This document shows, one piece after another, positions 53,374 through 61,946 of a stretch of 64,000 bases of DNA; the stretch's first letter is position 1, and the number at the start of each line of letters is the position of its first letter. The DNA lies in NCBI GenBank assembly GCA_902465155.1, contig CABQLY010000001.1, positions 124,001 through 188,000 of the forward strand. Reading direction: 5' to 3'. A program made the translations under genes and the position numbers. Below the pieces are notes generated by a model, which did not search any database, was not told the origin of the DNA, and saw only the letters and a list, made by a program, of their open reading frames with translations. Origin of the DNA: an uncultured Oscillospiraceae bacterium (GTDB lineage Bacteria > Bacillota > Clostridia > Oscillospirales > Acutalibacteraceae).

Positions 53374-53471
53374 AAGGGGTGCTAAGGCAGGCTTAAAAAT
53401 TGCTGCCGGTGCCCTGGCAGGGCGGCTTAACAGGCCCTGCGCAAAAAAATCCGGGTAAGGGATGGATGTTT

Positions 53472-55760
53472 ATGAAAACCGTTTTAACCAAAAAGGCGGG
53501 TGCCGTAAGGGCCGAAACCTACGGCCTGCTGTACCATTTTTTGTTTGCCGCGCTGGGGTTTGCGCTTTCACAGGCGCCGGTGCTGGGCGGCGGGTACCCT
53601 TTTGGCGTTTCGCTTGCGGCGGGGGTAAAGCCGCGCTACTTAACGGCGGCCGCGGTTGGCGCCGGGCTGGGCTATTTGCTAAACCTTTCGGCCGGGCTGG
53701 TGTATTTGGCTGCCTTGGCGGCGGTGGTAACCGTTAAGGTAATTTTGGGGGGCGCCGGCCGGCTAACGGCCGCCCCGCTGTTTGGGGCGGCGCTGGCCTT
53801 GGCCGCCGTGCTGGTTACCGGCCTTTCGGTTACGGTGGTTTACAGCACCGGGCAGCTGCTGCAAAGCGTTTGCTCGGCTGCGGTTGCTGCCGCTGCCGCG
53901 TATTTTATTAGTATTATGGGCCGAATTTCGCCAACCCATTCAACCGGGTTAGATATTGCCGAGCTGGTTTCGGTTATTTTTACGGCCTCGCTGGTGCTGG
54001 CCGCCCTTTCGCGGTTTCAGCTTTTTCGTTTAAATCTGGGCCAAATTTTAGGCACGGTGCTTATTTTGCTGGCTGCCCGGTTTGGGCAGGCGGCCTACGG
54101 CGCGGTGGGGGGCGCAATTTTTAGCTTAAGCCTGCTGCTTTCAACCGGCAGCGCCAAGCCCGAGCAGCTAATTTTTACCTTTTGCGGGTTAATGGCCGGC
54201 GTGTTTTCGGCCGGCGGCGCTGTTGTTACGGTGCTGGCCTATATTTTAACGGCGGCAATTACCGGCGCCGTGCTGGGCGATTACACCGTGCTGGTAACGC
54301 AAACCGTAACCGCCCTTATTGGCGGCGGCCTGTTTTTGTGTATTCCGCGCAAGGTCAGCGGCTTTTTAAGCGGGCTGTTTGCCGGCAAGGCCGAAATTTC
54401 TCGGCCGGATACCCTAAAAGGGGAGCTGGTAATGCGGCTGGAGTTTGCCTCCGGCGCGCTGAAAGATATTTTTGAAACGGTAGAGGATGTTTCAAACCGC
54501 CTGCAAAGCGTTACAGCGCCGGATTTTGAAAAAACCTTAAACCAAATAGAGCAGGAAACCTGCGGCGGCTGCAGCCTGCGCCGCCATTGCTGGGAGGCGG
54601 TGCGCTCCCGCACGGCGGCCGATACGGCCAAGCTGTGGTCGGCCTTAAAAAGCCAAAAATACGGGGAGGAGATTGCCGCCGATTTAACCGAAACCCCCTG
54701 CCTGCGGCCCGAGGCCTTAAAAAAAGCCGTTGCCAAAAACTGCGCCGAGCTGGAAAGCCGCCGCCTGGCCGAGCAGCGCTTGGGGGAGGTACGGGGCGTT
54801 ATTAGCGACCAGTTTTCGGGCATTAGCCAAATGCTGTTTGATTTAGCCGAGGAGTTTAAGTACGAGGTTCGGCACGACGGCAAGGCAGCCGAAACGGTGC
54901 TGCTTGCAATGAAGGACTTAGGCTACCGCACCGTTAGCTGCGTTTGCGCGCGGGACAAGTTCGGTCGCCTTTCGGCCGATATTCGCGTAAAGGGTGTTGC
55001 CGATAAATACCCTAATAAAATGGAAATTTTGCAGCACCTTTCCCGCTCCTTAGGGGTGCAGCTGGATACCCCGTGCATTAGCAGTGCCGGCGACGAGGCC
55101 TTTATTGCCATTACCGAAAAACCGGTGTATAAGTTAGAAATTGGGGTGGCGCAAATCCCGCGGGAGTCGGGGCGCCTGTGCGGGGATACCTGCCGCTATT
55201 TTTGCGACGGCCACGGCCGCATGATTCTATTGCTCTCCGACGGCATGGGCACCGGCGGGCGCGCGGCGGTAGATTCGGCTATGGTCTCCGGCCTAATGGG
55301 CCGAATGCTGCAGGCCGGCTTTGGGTACGATTGCTCGCTAAAGCTCATTAATTCCTCTATGATCTTTAAATCTACCGACGAATCGTTAGCTACGGTAGAT
55401 CTTGCGGCGTTTGATTTATTTAACGGCCACTGCGAGCTGCTAAAGGCGGGCGCCGCGCCCACCGTGGTGCGGCAAAACGGTAAAATGGGCTGTGCCGAAA
55501 GCCGCTCGCTGCCGCCGGGCATTTTGCGGGATATTACCTTTGACCGCGCCGAGGTGCATTTAAAAGAGGGGGATGTTTTGGTTATGATGTCGGACGGCGT
55601 TACCACCGAGGGCACCGATTGGATCTGCGGCACGGTAAAGGCTTGGGATGTTGGCTCGGCGCAGCAGTTGGCCGACCGGCTGGCCGCTGCCGCCCGCCGC
55701 CGGCGGGACGACGGGCACCACGACGATATTACCGTGCTGACCGCCATTGTTAAAAAATAG
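53472..55760 (+). CDS. spoIIE: Stage II sporulation protein E, Ser phosphatase
   Basis: Membrane phosphatase that dephosphorylates the anti-anti-sigma factor SpoIIAA and so activates sigma-F in the forespore. Start at 53472 (MKTVLTKK) is 10 nt after GGTAAGGG; in-frame ATGs at 53462-53466 are too close to it. The 762 residues comprise about ten membrane segments (20-310), a central regulatory region with a CGGCSLRRHCW cysteine motif (about 355), and a PP2C domain (about 560-762: LLSDGMGTGG, VMMSDGVTTEG, HHDDITVL). It is firm evidence for sporulation. Confidence 0.95.
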   Translation: MKTVLTKKAGAVRAETYGLLYHFLFAALGFALSQAPVLGGGYPFGVSLAAGVKPRYLTAAAVGAGLGYLLNLSAGLVYLAALAAVVTVKVILGGAGRLTAAPLFGAALALAAVLVTGLSVTVVYSTGQLLQSVCSAAVAAAAAYFISIMGRISPTHSTGLDIAELVSVIFTASLVLAALSRFQLFRLNLGQILGTVLILLAARFGQAAYGAVGGAIFSLSLLLSTGSAKPEQLIFTFCGLMAGVFSAGGAVVTVLAYILTAAITGAVLGDYTVLVTQTVTALIGGGLFLCIPRKVSGFLSGLFAGKAEISRPDTLKGELVMRLEFASGALKDIFETVEDVSNRLQSVTAPDFEKTLNQIEQETCGGCSLRRHCWEAVRSRTAADTAKLWSALKSQKYGEEIAADLTETPCLRPEALKKAVAKNCAELESRRLAEQRLGEVRGVISDQFSGISQMLFDLAEEFKYEVRHDGKAAETVLLAMKDLGYRTVSCVCARDKFGRLSADIRVKGVADKYPNKMEILQHLSRSLGVQLDTPCISSAGDEAFIAITEKPVYKLEIGVAQIPRESGRLCGDTCRYFCDGHGRMILLLSDGMGTGGRAAVDSAMVSGLMGRMLQAGFGYDCSLKLINSSMIFKSTDESLATVDLAAFDLFNGHCELLKAGAAPTVVRQNGKMGCAESRSLPPGILRDITFDRAEVHLKEGDVLVMMSDGVTTEGTDWICGTVKAWDVGSAQQLADRLAAAARRRRDDGHHDDITVLTAIVKK

Positions 55761-55771
55761 CTGAATTGAAA

Positions 55772-55789
55772 CGGGCTTTTAAAAGCCCG
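55772..55789 (+). terminator. Hairpin after spoIIE
   Basis: Perfect 9-bp palindrome arms CGGGCTTTT and AAAAGCCCG just after the stop, followed by GTGCTGTTTTA. Part of a 422-bp convergent gap (55761-56182) with no gene. Confidence 0.6.
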
Positions 55790-55988
55790 GTGCTGTTTTA
55801 AAACGGCAACAAAAAGCAGTGCCAAGCAAAAACGCGGCCAAAATAAACGGGGCTTGGCACGGCTTTGCCGTGCGGCGCCGTAAGGCACGGCCTTTAAAGC
55901 GCCGGCTTAAAAAGCGCAAAACCCCGCCCGCTTTGCCCCTTTGCGCAAGGGGCCGATAGAACGGTACGGGAATACTTTAAACAACTAA

Positions 55989-56018
55989 AAAACCTTTCTG
56001 CCGCGGCAGAAAGGTTTT
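55989..56018. terminator. Bidirectional terminator between spoIIE and the DivIVA-like gene
   Basis: A perfect 30-nt palindrome with arms AAAACCTTTCTGCCG and CGGCAGAAAGGTTTT, A-rich to the left and T-rich to the right, suited to both converging transcripts. Confidence 0.8.
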
Positions 56019-56182
56019 GTTGTAAAAAGGCCTGTAAAAAAATTGTTTGTAATTGTGAGCGGTTGTAGGCCGCTTTTGGCTGCTTTTGGCCGCCAAAAAC
56101 AAATGCGGCGTTTTACCCGGTGTAAACCCCGGCCGGTTGGCCCGGCCTTGCCCCAAAATTTGGCTGTGTTCGTTGGCTTTTT

Positions 56183-56854
56183 TCAATCGTCGGTTTGGTT
56201 TTGCGGGTCTATAGGCGCTTGTTCGTCGGTTTGCTCTTGCCCGTCAATTTGTTTCTGTTCGTCAATTTGTTTCTGTTCGTCAATTTGTTCTTGCTCGTTG
56301 GTTGGCTCCGGCACGGCGTCGGTTGGCGGCTGCTCTAAGGCGGCTAAGCCGCGGTTCATCTCCTGCGTGGCGGCGGCCAGCTCGGCGTGCAGGGTGTCCA
56401 GCTCCCGGGCAAAATCCTCGGCCGCGGTGCGCAGCCCCGTTTGCAGGCGGTCTAACACCCCTTGGGTTTCGGCGGCGGCGTTTAACTGCCGGCGGGAGCG
56501 CTCGGCAACCGTTTGGGCGCACTGCTCGGCCCGCTCAATTATTTCGGTGGCGCTCTTGCGCGAGGCTAAGTACATGGTGCCAATGCCAACGCTCATTTTT
56601 TCAATTTCTTCCTCCCGGCCGCGGTAATGCTCCAGCTGCCCGTTTAAAAAGGTAACCTCGCTTTCCAGCTCCTTTTGCTTTTCCTCCAGCTCTTTTAAAG
56701 CGGCGTGCAAAACGCTAAGCTCCTGCTGCTGCTTTTTTAAAAGCTTTTCCTGCTCGGCCGCTTTGCCCTTGTAAAGCTCGGCCTGCTGCTGAATAAAGCG
56801 GTTCACTTCTTCCTTACTGTAGCCAAAAAGGCCGGTTTTAAACCCAATGCCCAA
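56183..56854 (-). CDS. DivIVA-like coiled-coil protein
   Basis: A 223-residue cytoplasmic protein. The N terminus GIGFKTGLFGYSKEEVNRFI matches the DivIVA-type membrane-binding segment. Coiled coil covers about 20-95 and again 110-175. The C-terminal tail has an acidic/Gln repeat of six residues (EQIDEQ, KQIDEQ, KQIDGQ, EQTDEQ), reflecting an 18-bp DNA repeat. A TTG at 56854 is placed 6 nt after AAGGGGTG; a GTG at 56863 in frame lies within that site and is less likely. Possible roles are polar recruitment in division or sporulation. Confidence 0.75.
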   Translation of the reverse strand: MGIGFKTGLFGYSKEEVNRFIQQQAELYKGKAAEQEKLLKKQQQELSVLHAALKELEEKQKELESEVTFLNGQLEHYRGREEEIEKMSVGIGTMYLASRKSATEIIERAEQCAQTVAERSRRQLNAAAETQGVLDRLQTGLRTAAEDFARELDTLHAELAAATQEMNRGLAALEQPPTDAVPEPTNEQEQIDEQKQIDEQKQIDGQEQTDEQAPIDPQNQTDD

Positions 56855-56998
56855 TGCTTTCACCCCTTATAACGGTAGCGCGCCTGCCAAAACGCGGGTT
56901 GCCCGCAAAGCGTTACGGCGCTTTTACCCTATTTTACCACACCGGGGCAAAAGTTACAATTCTTTTTTTGCCGCGGCGGGTAGAATGTAGGTTTTCTA

Positions 56999-57027
56999 TT
57001 GACAAACCGGGAAATTAGTGGTATAAA
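56999..57027 (+). promoter_or_regulatory. Sigma-A promoter of thrS
   Basis: TTGACA (56999-57004), 17 bp, TATAAA (57022-57027). Transcription should start near 57034, giving a leader of about 385 nt that holds a T-box. Confidence 0.85.
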
Positions 57028-57033
57028 TATTAA

Positions 57034-57380
57034 AGATAAAGCGTTGACGGAACCAGTAACACCCCTGTTGGTATTTTAGAGAGAAAAACATTTTGCTGCA
57101 AGTTTTTTATACCGCCGGGTGCGAACACCACTCCCGAGCCGCGCGTGATGAACGCCGCCGTGCTGCCCGCGTTAAGGGCTGGCCCCGCTTTTGGTTGGCG
57201 CCTTGCAAAAACGGCAGGTAAAAGCTGCCGCTTTGCCGCCCGTTTGCCCTTTTGGGGCGGGTTTGTAAGGGTGCTGCGGTAAACCGGGCCGCTAAGTTAA
57301 ACTTCAAGGTGGAACCGTGCATTTTCATGCACCCTTGAACGGCAAAAGCGCCGTTTTTGGGTGCTTTTATTTTTAATTTT
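57034..57380 (+). ncRNA. T-box riboswitch specific for threonine tRNA
   Basis: Stem I features include AGAGA (57079) and a specifier loop GAACACCACTC with the threonine codon ACC at 57127-57129. The antiterminator spans 57306-57336: AAGG pairs with CCTT, a seven-base bulge TGGAACC binds the tRNA acceptor end, and GTGCAT pairs with ATGCAC. The competing terminator uses GCACCC (57329-57334) with GGGTGC (57359-57364), an inner stem AACGGC/GCCGTT, and then TTTTATTTTTAATTTT. The two structures share bases and exclude each other. Uncharged Thr-tRNA should therefore permit thrS transcription. The fold was worked out by hand. Confidence 0.92.
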
Positions 57381-57418
57381 AAACCGGGGCGCGCCCCGAA
57401 ACCGGAGGATGATTTAAA

Positions 57419-59191
57419 ATGAAACTGATTTTGCAGGACGGCAGCATTGCCGAACATTCTTTTGATGAGGAAATTGGCTGCGGCGCCTTGCGCCACACCG
57501 CCTCGCACATTTTGGCCCAGGCCGTAAAGCGCCTGTACCCCGAAACCAAATTGGCCATTGGCCCCTCTATTAAAGACGGCTTTTATTACGACTTAGACCG
57601 GCCGGAGCCGTTTACCGACGAGGATTTGGCAAAGTTAGAGGCCGAAATGAAAAAAATTGTAAAAGAAAATTTAAAATTAGAGCGGTTTACCCTGCCCCGG
57701 GCCGAGGCCATTGCCCTAATGCAGGAGCGGCAGGAGCCCTACAAGGTAGAGCTGATTAACGATCTGCCGGCCGACGCCGAGCTCAGCTTTTTTAAGCAGG
57801 GCGAGTTTATTGACCTTTGCGCCGGCCCCCATGTTACCTACACCTCGGCCGTAAAGGCGTTTAAGCTAACCTCTATTGCCGGGGCCTACTGGCGCGGGAA
57901 CGAAAAAAACAAAATGCTGACCCGTATTTACGGCACCGCCTTTGCCAATAAAACCGATTTGGCCGCTTATTTGGAGCGCATGGAGGAGGCCAAAAAGCGC
58001 GACCACCGTAAAATAGGCAAGGAGATGGGCCTGTTTATGATGTCGGAGGAGGGGCCGGGCTTCCCCTTCTTTTTGCCGAACGGCATGATCTTAAAAAACA
58101 CTTTAATTGATTACTGGCGCCAGATCCACACCCGCGACGGCTATGTAGAAATTTCTACCCCCATTATGCTCAACCGCCATTTGTGGGAGACCTCGGGCCA
58201 CTGGGACCATTACAAAGAAAATATGTACACCACGGTTATTGACGATACCGATTTTGCCATTAAGCCAATGAACTGTCCGGGCGGTATGCTGGTGTATAAA
58301 TCTGAAATGCGCTCCTACCGCGATTTACCTATGCGTGTAGGGGAGCTGGGGCTGGTTCACCGGCACGAAAAATCCGGCCAGCTGCACGGCTTAATGCGGG
58401 TGCGCTGCTTTACGCAGGATGACGCCCACATTTTTATGACGGCCGACCAAATTACCGACGAAATTAAGGGCGTTGTGCGCTTAATTGACGAGGTTTACAG
58501 CCTGTTTGGCTTTAAGTACCATGTAGAGCTTTCTACCCGGCCGGAAAATAGCATTGGCAGCGACGCCGATTGGGAGCTGGCCACCAACGGCCTGCGCGCC
58601 GCGTTGGATGAAATGCATTTAAACTATGTGGTAAATGAGGGCGACGGCGCCTTTTACGGCCCCAAGATCGACTTCCATTTAGAGGATTCTATTGGTCGTA
58701 CTTGGCAGTGCGGCACCATTCAGTTAGATTTTCAGCTGCCGCAGCGGTTTGAGGCGGAATACACCGGGGCCGACGGCCAAAAGCACCGCCCCATTATGAT
58801 CCACCGCGTGGTGTTTGGCTCTATTGAGCGGTTTATTGGCATTTTAATTGAGCATTACGCCGGTAAGTTCCCCACTTGGCTGGCCCCGCTGCAGGTGCGC
58901 CTGCTGCCAATTACCGACCGTAATAACGAATATACCGACGGTATTATTTCAGCCTTAAAAGCGGCCGGCGTGCGTTGCGACGCCGACAAACGGCAGGAAA
59001 AAACCGGCTTTAAAATTCGCGAGGCGCAGCTTTCTAAGGTGCCGTATATGCTGGTTATTGGCGATAAAGAGCAGGAGGAGGGCACGGTTGCCGTGCGCCG
59101 CCGCGACACCAATGTAACCGAAACCATGAAGGTAGAGGATTTTATTGCCCTTATTACCAACGAGATTGCCACCAAAGGCCAAAAGGCGTAA
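57419..59191 (+). CDS. thrS: Threonyl-tRNA synthetase lacking most of the TGS domain
   Basis: Charges tRNA-Thr. At 590 residues it is about 50 shorter than usual: the first 20 residues (MKLILQDGSIAEHSF) keep only the first strand of the TGS domain, then the editing domain starts at once (LRHTASHILAQAV). The editing site HTASH and CAGPH is intact. Catalytic motifs are normal: MNCPGGM (zinc Cys), HRHEKSGQLHGLMRVRCF (motif 2) and HRVVFGSIERFIGILIEHYAG (motif 3), followed by the anticodon-binding domain. CGGAGGATG before the ATG supports this start, and the T-box terminator leaves no room for a longer product. Confidence 0.95.
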   Translation: MKLILQDGSIAEHSFDEEIGCGALRHTASHILAQAVKRLYPETKLAIGPSIKDGFYYDLDRPEPFTDEDLAKLEAEMKKIVKENLKLERFTLPRAEAIALMQERQEPYKVELINDLPADAELSFFKQGEFIDLCAGPHVTYTSAVKAFKLTSIAGAYWRGNEKNKMLTRIYGTAFANKTDLAAYLERMEEAKKRDHRKIGKEMGLFMMSEEGPGFPFFLPNGMILKNTLIDYWRQIHTRDGYVEISTPIMLNRHLWETSGHWDHYKENMYTTVIDDTDFAIKPMNCPGGMLVYKSEMRSYRDLPMRVGELGLVHRHEKSGQLHGLMRVRCFTQDDAHIFMTADQITDEIKGVVRLIDEVYSLFGFKYHVELSTRPENSIGSDADWELATNGLRAALDEMHLNYVVNEGDGAFYGPKIDFHLEDSIGRTWQCGTIQLDFQLPQRFEAEYTGADGQKHRPIMIHRVVFGSIERFIGILIEHYAGKFPTWLAPLQVRLLPITDRNNEYTDGIISALKAAGVRCDADKRQEKTGFKIREAQLSKVPYMLVIGDKEQEEGTVAVRRRDTNVTETMKVEDFIALITNEIATKGQKA

Positions 59192-59220
59192 CGCCGGCCT
59201 TTAGCGCAAGGTAAAGCTTT

Positions 59221-59260
59221 AAAAGCCAACCCTGCTTTTGCGGGGCTGGCTTTTGTTTTT
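59221..59260 (+). terminator. Terminator of thrS
   Basis: Arms 59221-59235 and 59240-59254 (AAAAGCC...GGCTTTT) with TTTT loop, one mismatch and one wobble pair, then GTTTTT. Confidence 0.8.
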
Positions 59261-59280
59261 GCAAATTTAAAGTGCAGCCT

Positions 59281-59393
59281 GCCCAAAAATAAAGCGCGTC
59301 ACCCAAAACAAAGTTCGCCACTCAAAACAAAGCGCATCACCCAAAACAAAACACACCCACCCAAAAACAAAGTGCACCTGCCCCCAAAAAAGG
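59281..59393. repeat. Degenerate 19-21-bp tandem repeats after thrS
   Basis: Five or six imperfect units of the type CCCAAAACAAAGCGCATCA. They lie in a 527-bp gap (59192-59718) that otherwise has only two terminators. Confidence 0.6.
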
Positions 59394-59541
59394 GCGTGCT
59401 GCGTTTTTTGGGCCTTAAAATTGTGGCCGCCGTTTTAAGCTTTTGGGCGCCGGGCGCCAAATTTAAAACCGGCAAAGGGGCTAAAGCTTTGCCTTTTTGG
59501 CTGCAAATTTTTAAAGATTAATTTGCAGGGGAACGCGGCAA

Positions 59542-59579
59542 AAAAGCCTTAGTCATTCTAACAAATAACTAAGGCTTTT
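59542..59579. terminator. Terminator downstream of the Nudix gene
   Basis: Arms AAAAGCCTTAGT (59542-59553) and ACTAAGGCTTTT (59568-59579) with a 14-nt loop. On the minus strand it ends in TTTTT, serving the Nudix gene; on the plus strand it ends in TTTTC. Confidence 0.7.
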
Positions 59580-59718
59580 CATAATGCTGGCGTTTAAAAT
59601 TTTTTAAAACCGGCGTTTGGCTGTGGGTTGCGGTTAACCGTAACGCCCGCAGCCAAACCCGCCTAAACGGGCAAAATAACGGCTCTTTTTGCTTGGCTGC
59701 CCTTTGTAAGGCGCCGGC

Positions 59719-60261
59719 CTAAGCCCGGTTTAAAAGCAGGTGCGTTTTTAGCAGGGCTGTTTGGGTTTTGGCGTCTTTAATTTCGCCGTTTAAAACCATT
59801 TGCACCGCCGTTTGCAGCGGAATTTTTTTCAGGTTTAAAAATTCGTCCTCGTCCGGGTCGGTCTGCCCGTAGGTCAGCCCCTGCGCTAAGTACATATAAA
59901 TAATTTCCCCGCAGTAGCCCGGCGTGGGGTAAAGCTCCCCTAAAAAGGTCATTTGCTCGGCGGTGGCGCCGGTTTCCTCCCGCAGCTCGCGCTTTCCGCA
60001 ATCCAGCGGGGGTTCGGTTTTGCTGTCCCGCTTTCCGGCGGGAATTTCTAACACGGGGGCGCCGTAGGGGTAGCGGAACTGCTCTACCATCAGCACCTCG
60101 TTTTCCCGGGTCAGCGGCACTACGCAAACGCCGCCGTTGTGCTCCACCACCTCGCGCGTGGCAGTTTTTCCGTTGGGCAGCAGGGCCTCGTCCACCCGCA
60201 GGGTAATAACCTTTCCGCGGTAAATGTACTCCTGCTTTAACGGCTTTTCCTCTAAATTCAT
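59719..60261 (-). CDS. Nudix hydrolase, ADP-ribose pyrophosphatase type
   Basis: A 180-residue enzyme, probably splitting ADP-ribose or related nucleotide sugars. The N-terminal half has the typical VEQFRYPYGAPVLEIPAGK. The Nudix box has the catalytic RELREETG, but between the first Gly and the box Glu there is one residue more than the usual Gx5E spacing. GAGGTG lies about 6 nt before the ATG. It is divergent from the M14-type gene. Confidence 0.9.
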   Translation of the reverse strand: MNLEEKPLKQEYIYRGKVITLRVDEALLPNGKTATREVVEHNGGVCVVPLTRENEVLMVEQFRYPYGAPVLEIPAGKRDSKTEPPLDCGKRELREETGATAEQMTFLGELYPTPGYCGEIIYMYLAQGLTYGQTDPDEDEFLNLKKIPLQTAVQMVLNGEIKDAKTQTALLKTHLLLNRA

Positions 60262-60362
60262 AAAAACACCTCATTTTAGTTGTATATCTGCCTTTGTAAG
60301 GCGCATATATTTAAAATAAAAAGATCGGCCGTACAGCGCCGGTCTACGGGAAGGCTGACGGC

Positions 60363-61265
60363 ATGGAAAGTAAAATTCACCCTATTGAGTACAGTTATTT
60401 TGAAATTAAAAAAATAATTGCCGATCTGCGGGGGCGGTATCCGTTTTCGGAGTGGACCCCCATTGGCAAAACGGTTGCCGGGCGGGATATTCCGGCGCTG
60501 ATTATTGGCACCGGCACCGATTACACCGTGCTGCAAAGCGGGGCCGACCCGGCTTTTCGGTTGGGCACGCTGCTGCTTTTAAGGTTTGCCGAGGAGCTTT
60601 GCCAAAGCGTAATTACCGGGGCTGAGCTTTGCGGCGTAAACATTCGTAAGGCCATGTTTCGGCGCGGCGTTATTATTTTGCCAACCCTAAACCCCGACGG
60701 GGCCGAAATTGCCCAACGGGGCGAAACCGGCTGCGGGTATATGTCCGGCAAGATTAGCCAAATGTGCGGCGGCGAATATTCTAAATGGCGGGCCAATTTG
60801 CGCGGGGTAGAGCTGGCCGGCAATTTTAAAGGCAGCTTTGAGCAGCTCCCGCCGCATACCGCCAACCCCGAAAACAGCGGGCAACCCAGCTTTTGCGGCT
60901 TTTACGGCTACCGGCCCGAAAGCGAGCCCGAAACCGTTGCGCTGGCAAATTTAATACATAAAAAGCCAACGCGCGGCTTTTTAGAGCTGGCAGCCCCGGG
61001 CAACAGCGTTTGGTACGGCGGGGGCGAAGCGCCGCCGCCCGGCAGCGCAAAAATGGCGCAGGTGCTGGCCTCGGTTACCGGGTTTAGCGTTACCCCGCCC
61101 GTAGGGCGCCCGGGCACCGAAATTTGCGATTACTACGCGCGCGAAACGGGGCAGCCCGGCTTTTGCATAAAGCTGGGCGAAAAGCAAAATATTCCGCAGG
61201 TTAGCGGGCTAAACGGCTGGTACGCCCGCCTGCGCGAGGCGCTGGTGCTGTTTTCGCTAATTTAG
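60363..61265 (+). CDS. M14 carboxypeptidase homologue lacking zinc ligands (probable pseudoenzyme)
   Basis: A 300-residue protein aligned by eye to M14 peptidases of the murein-peptide type: YPFSEWTPIGKTVAGRDIP, ILPTLNPDGAEI, WRANLRGVELAGNF and GQPGFCIKLGE are all recognisable. The metal and catalytic residues are not: the HxxE position reads DPAF (Asp62/Phe65), the third ligand His is Ala210 in LAAPGN, and the general base Glu is Lys270. The NPDG and ANxRGV scaffold motifs remain. No signal peptide. I infer a peptide-binding or regulatory role, not hydrolysis. Genes of this type often lie near cell-wall or sporulation genes. Confidence 0.75.
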   Translation: MESKIHPIEYSYFEIKKIIADLRGRYPFSEWTPIGKTVAGRDIPALIIGTGTDYTVLQSGADPAFRLGTLLLLRFAEELCQSVITGAELCGVNIRKAMFRRGVIILPTLNPDGAEIAQRGETGCGYMSGKISQMCGGEYSKWRANLRGVELAGNFKGSFEQLPPHTANPENSGQPSFCGFYGYRPESEPETVALANLIHKKPTRGFLELAAPGNSVWYGGGEAPPPGSAKMAQVLASVTGFSVTPPVGRPGTEICDYYARETGQPGFCIKLGEKQNIPQVSGLNGWYARLREALVLFSLI

Positions 61266-61286
61266 CGGCAGACCAACTCCGGGGGG

Positions 61287-61946
61287 CTAACCCTCCAGCA
61301 GGCCAAAGCCGGCAACCGCGCTTACCGGCAGCGAAAATACTAAGGCGCCGGCCTCGGTATCCGGCCCGGCCTTTTCTAAAATGCTGCGCATAATGCCGGC
61401 CTTTGCGGCCGCCCGCGCAACAATTAAAATAGTCTCCTTCTCCTGCGCTAAGCTAACCTTTAAAAACCGTTCGTCGGCCCCGGCGCCGGTGCCCTTGGCG
61501 TGCAGCACCGTGCCGCCGGCTGCACCCGCCGCGCGTGCGGCGTTCATCACATCGTCGGTAAAGCCGGCGTTTGCCATGGCAATAATCAGCTCGTACCCCG
61601 GCTCAAAGGCCGGGGTATATTTGGCGTTTGGCCCCTTGTTTAAGTATTCCACGGTTTTTCCGCCCCCTACGCTTTTAATTGGCACCGCTACAATAATGCC
61701 GTGCCCCGGCACCCCAACAAAGGTGCGCTCTTTTTGTAATGTAATCAGCTTTTCGGTGTCTTGCCGGTTGGCAACGGTAAAAATAACCCTTTTTTCGTTG
61801 CCCTCTATGCCTAATAGATCCAGCATACTGCGGGCTGCGGTGCCGCGGCCGTGCAAAATGGCGGTTAGCGGCAGCTGCAGCTCGCTGCAAATTTTTAAAA
61901 CGGTGCCGGCCGCCTGCGGCTTGCAAACCGAAATAATAAAATTCAT
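61287..61946 (-). CDS. Tandem PII-like regulatory protein
   Basis: A 219-residue protein made of two PII-like units (about 1-100 and 112-215). The second resembles GlnB most: ELIIAMANAGFTDDVMNAARAAGAAGGTVLHAKG, with a shortened T-loop, and a final VFSLPVSAVAGF. Start 61946 (MNFIISVCKP) overlaps the stop of the DUF1538 gene as ATGA and has GGGAGG 7 nt upstream. PII proteins commonly control membrane transporters by binding nucleotides; by context this one should act on the DUF1538 protein. Confidence 0.8.
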   Translation of the reverse strand: MNFIISVCKPQAAGTVLKICSELQLPLTAILHGRGTAARSMLDLLGIEGNEKRVIFTVANRQDTEKLITLQKERTFVGVPGHGIIVAVPIKSVGGGKTVEYLNKGPNAKYTPAFEPGYELIIAMANAGFTDDVMNAARAAGAAGGTVLHAKGTGAGADERFLKVSLAQEKETILIVARAAAKAGIMRSILEKAGPDTEAGALVFSLPVSAVAGFGLLEG

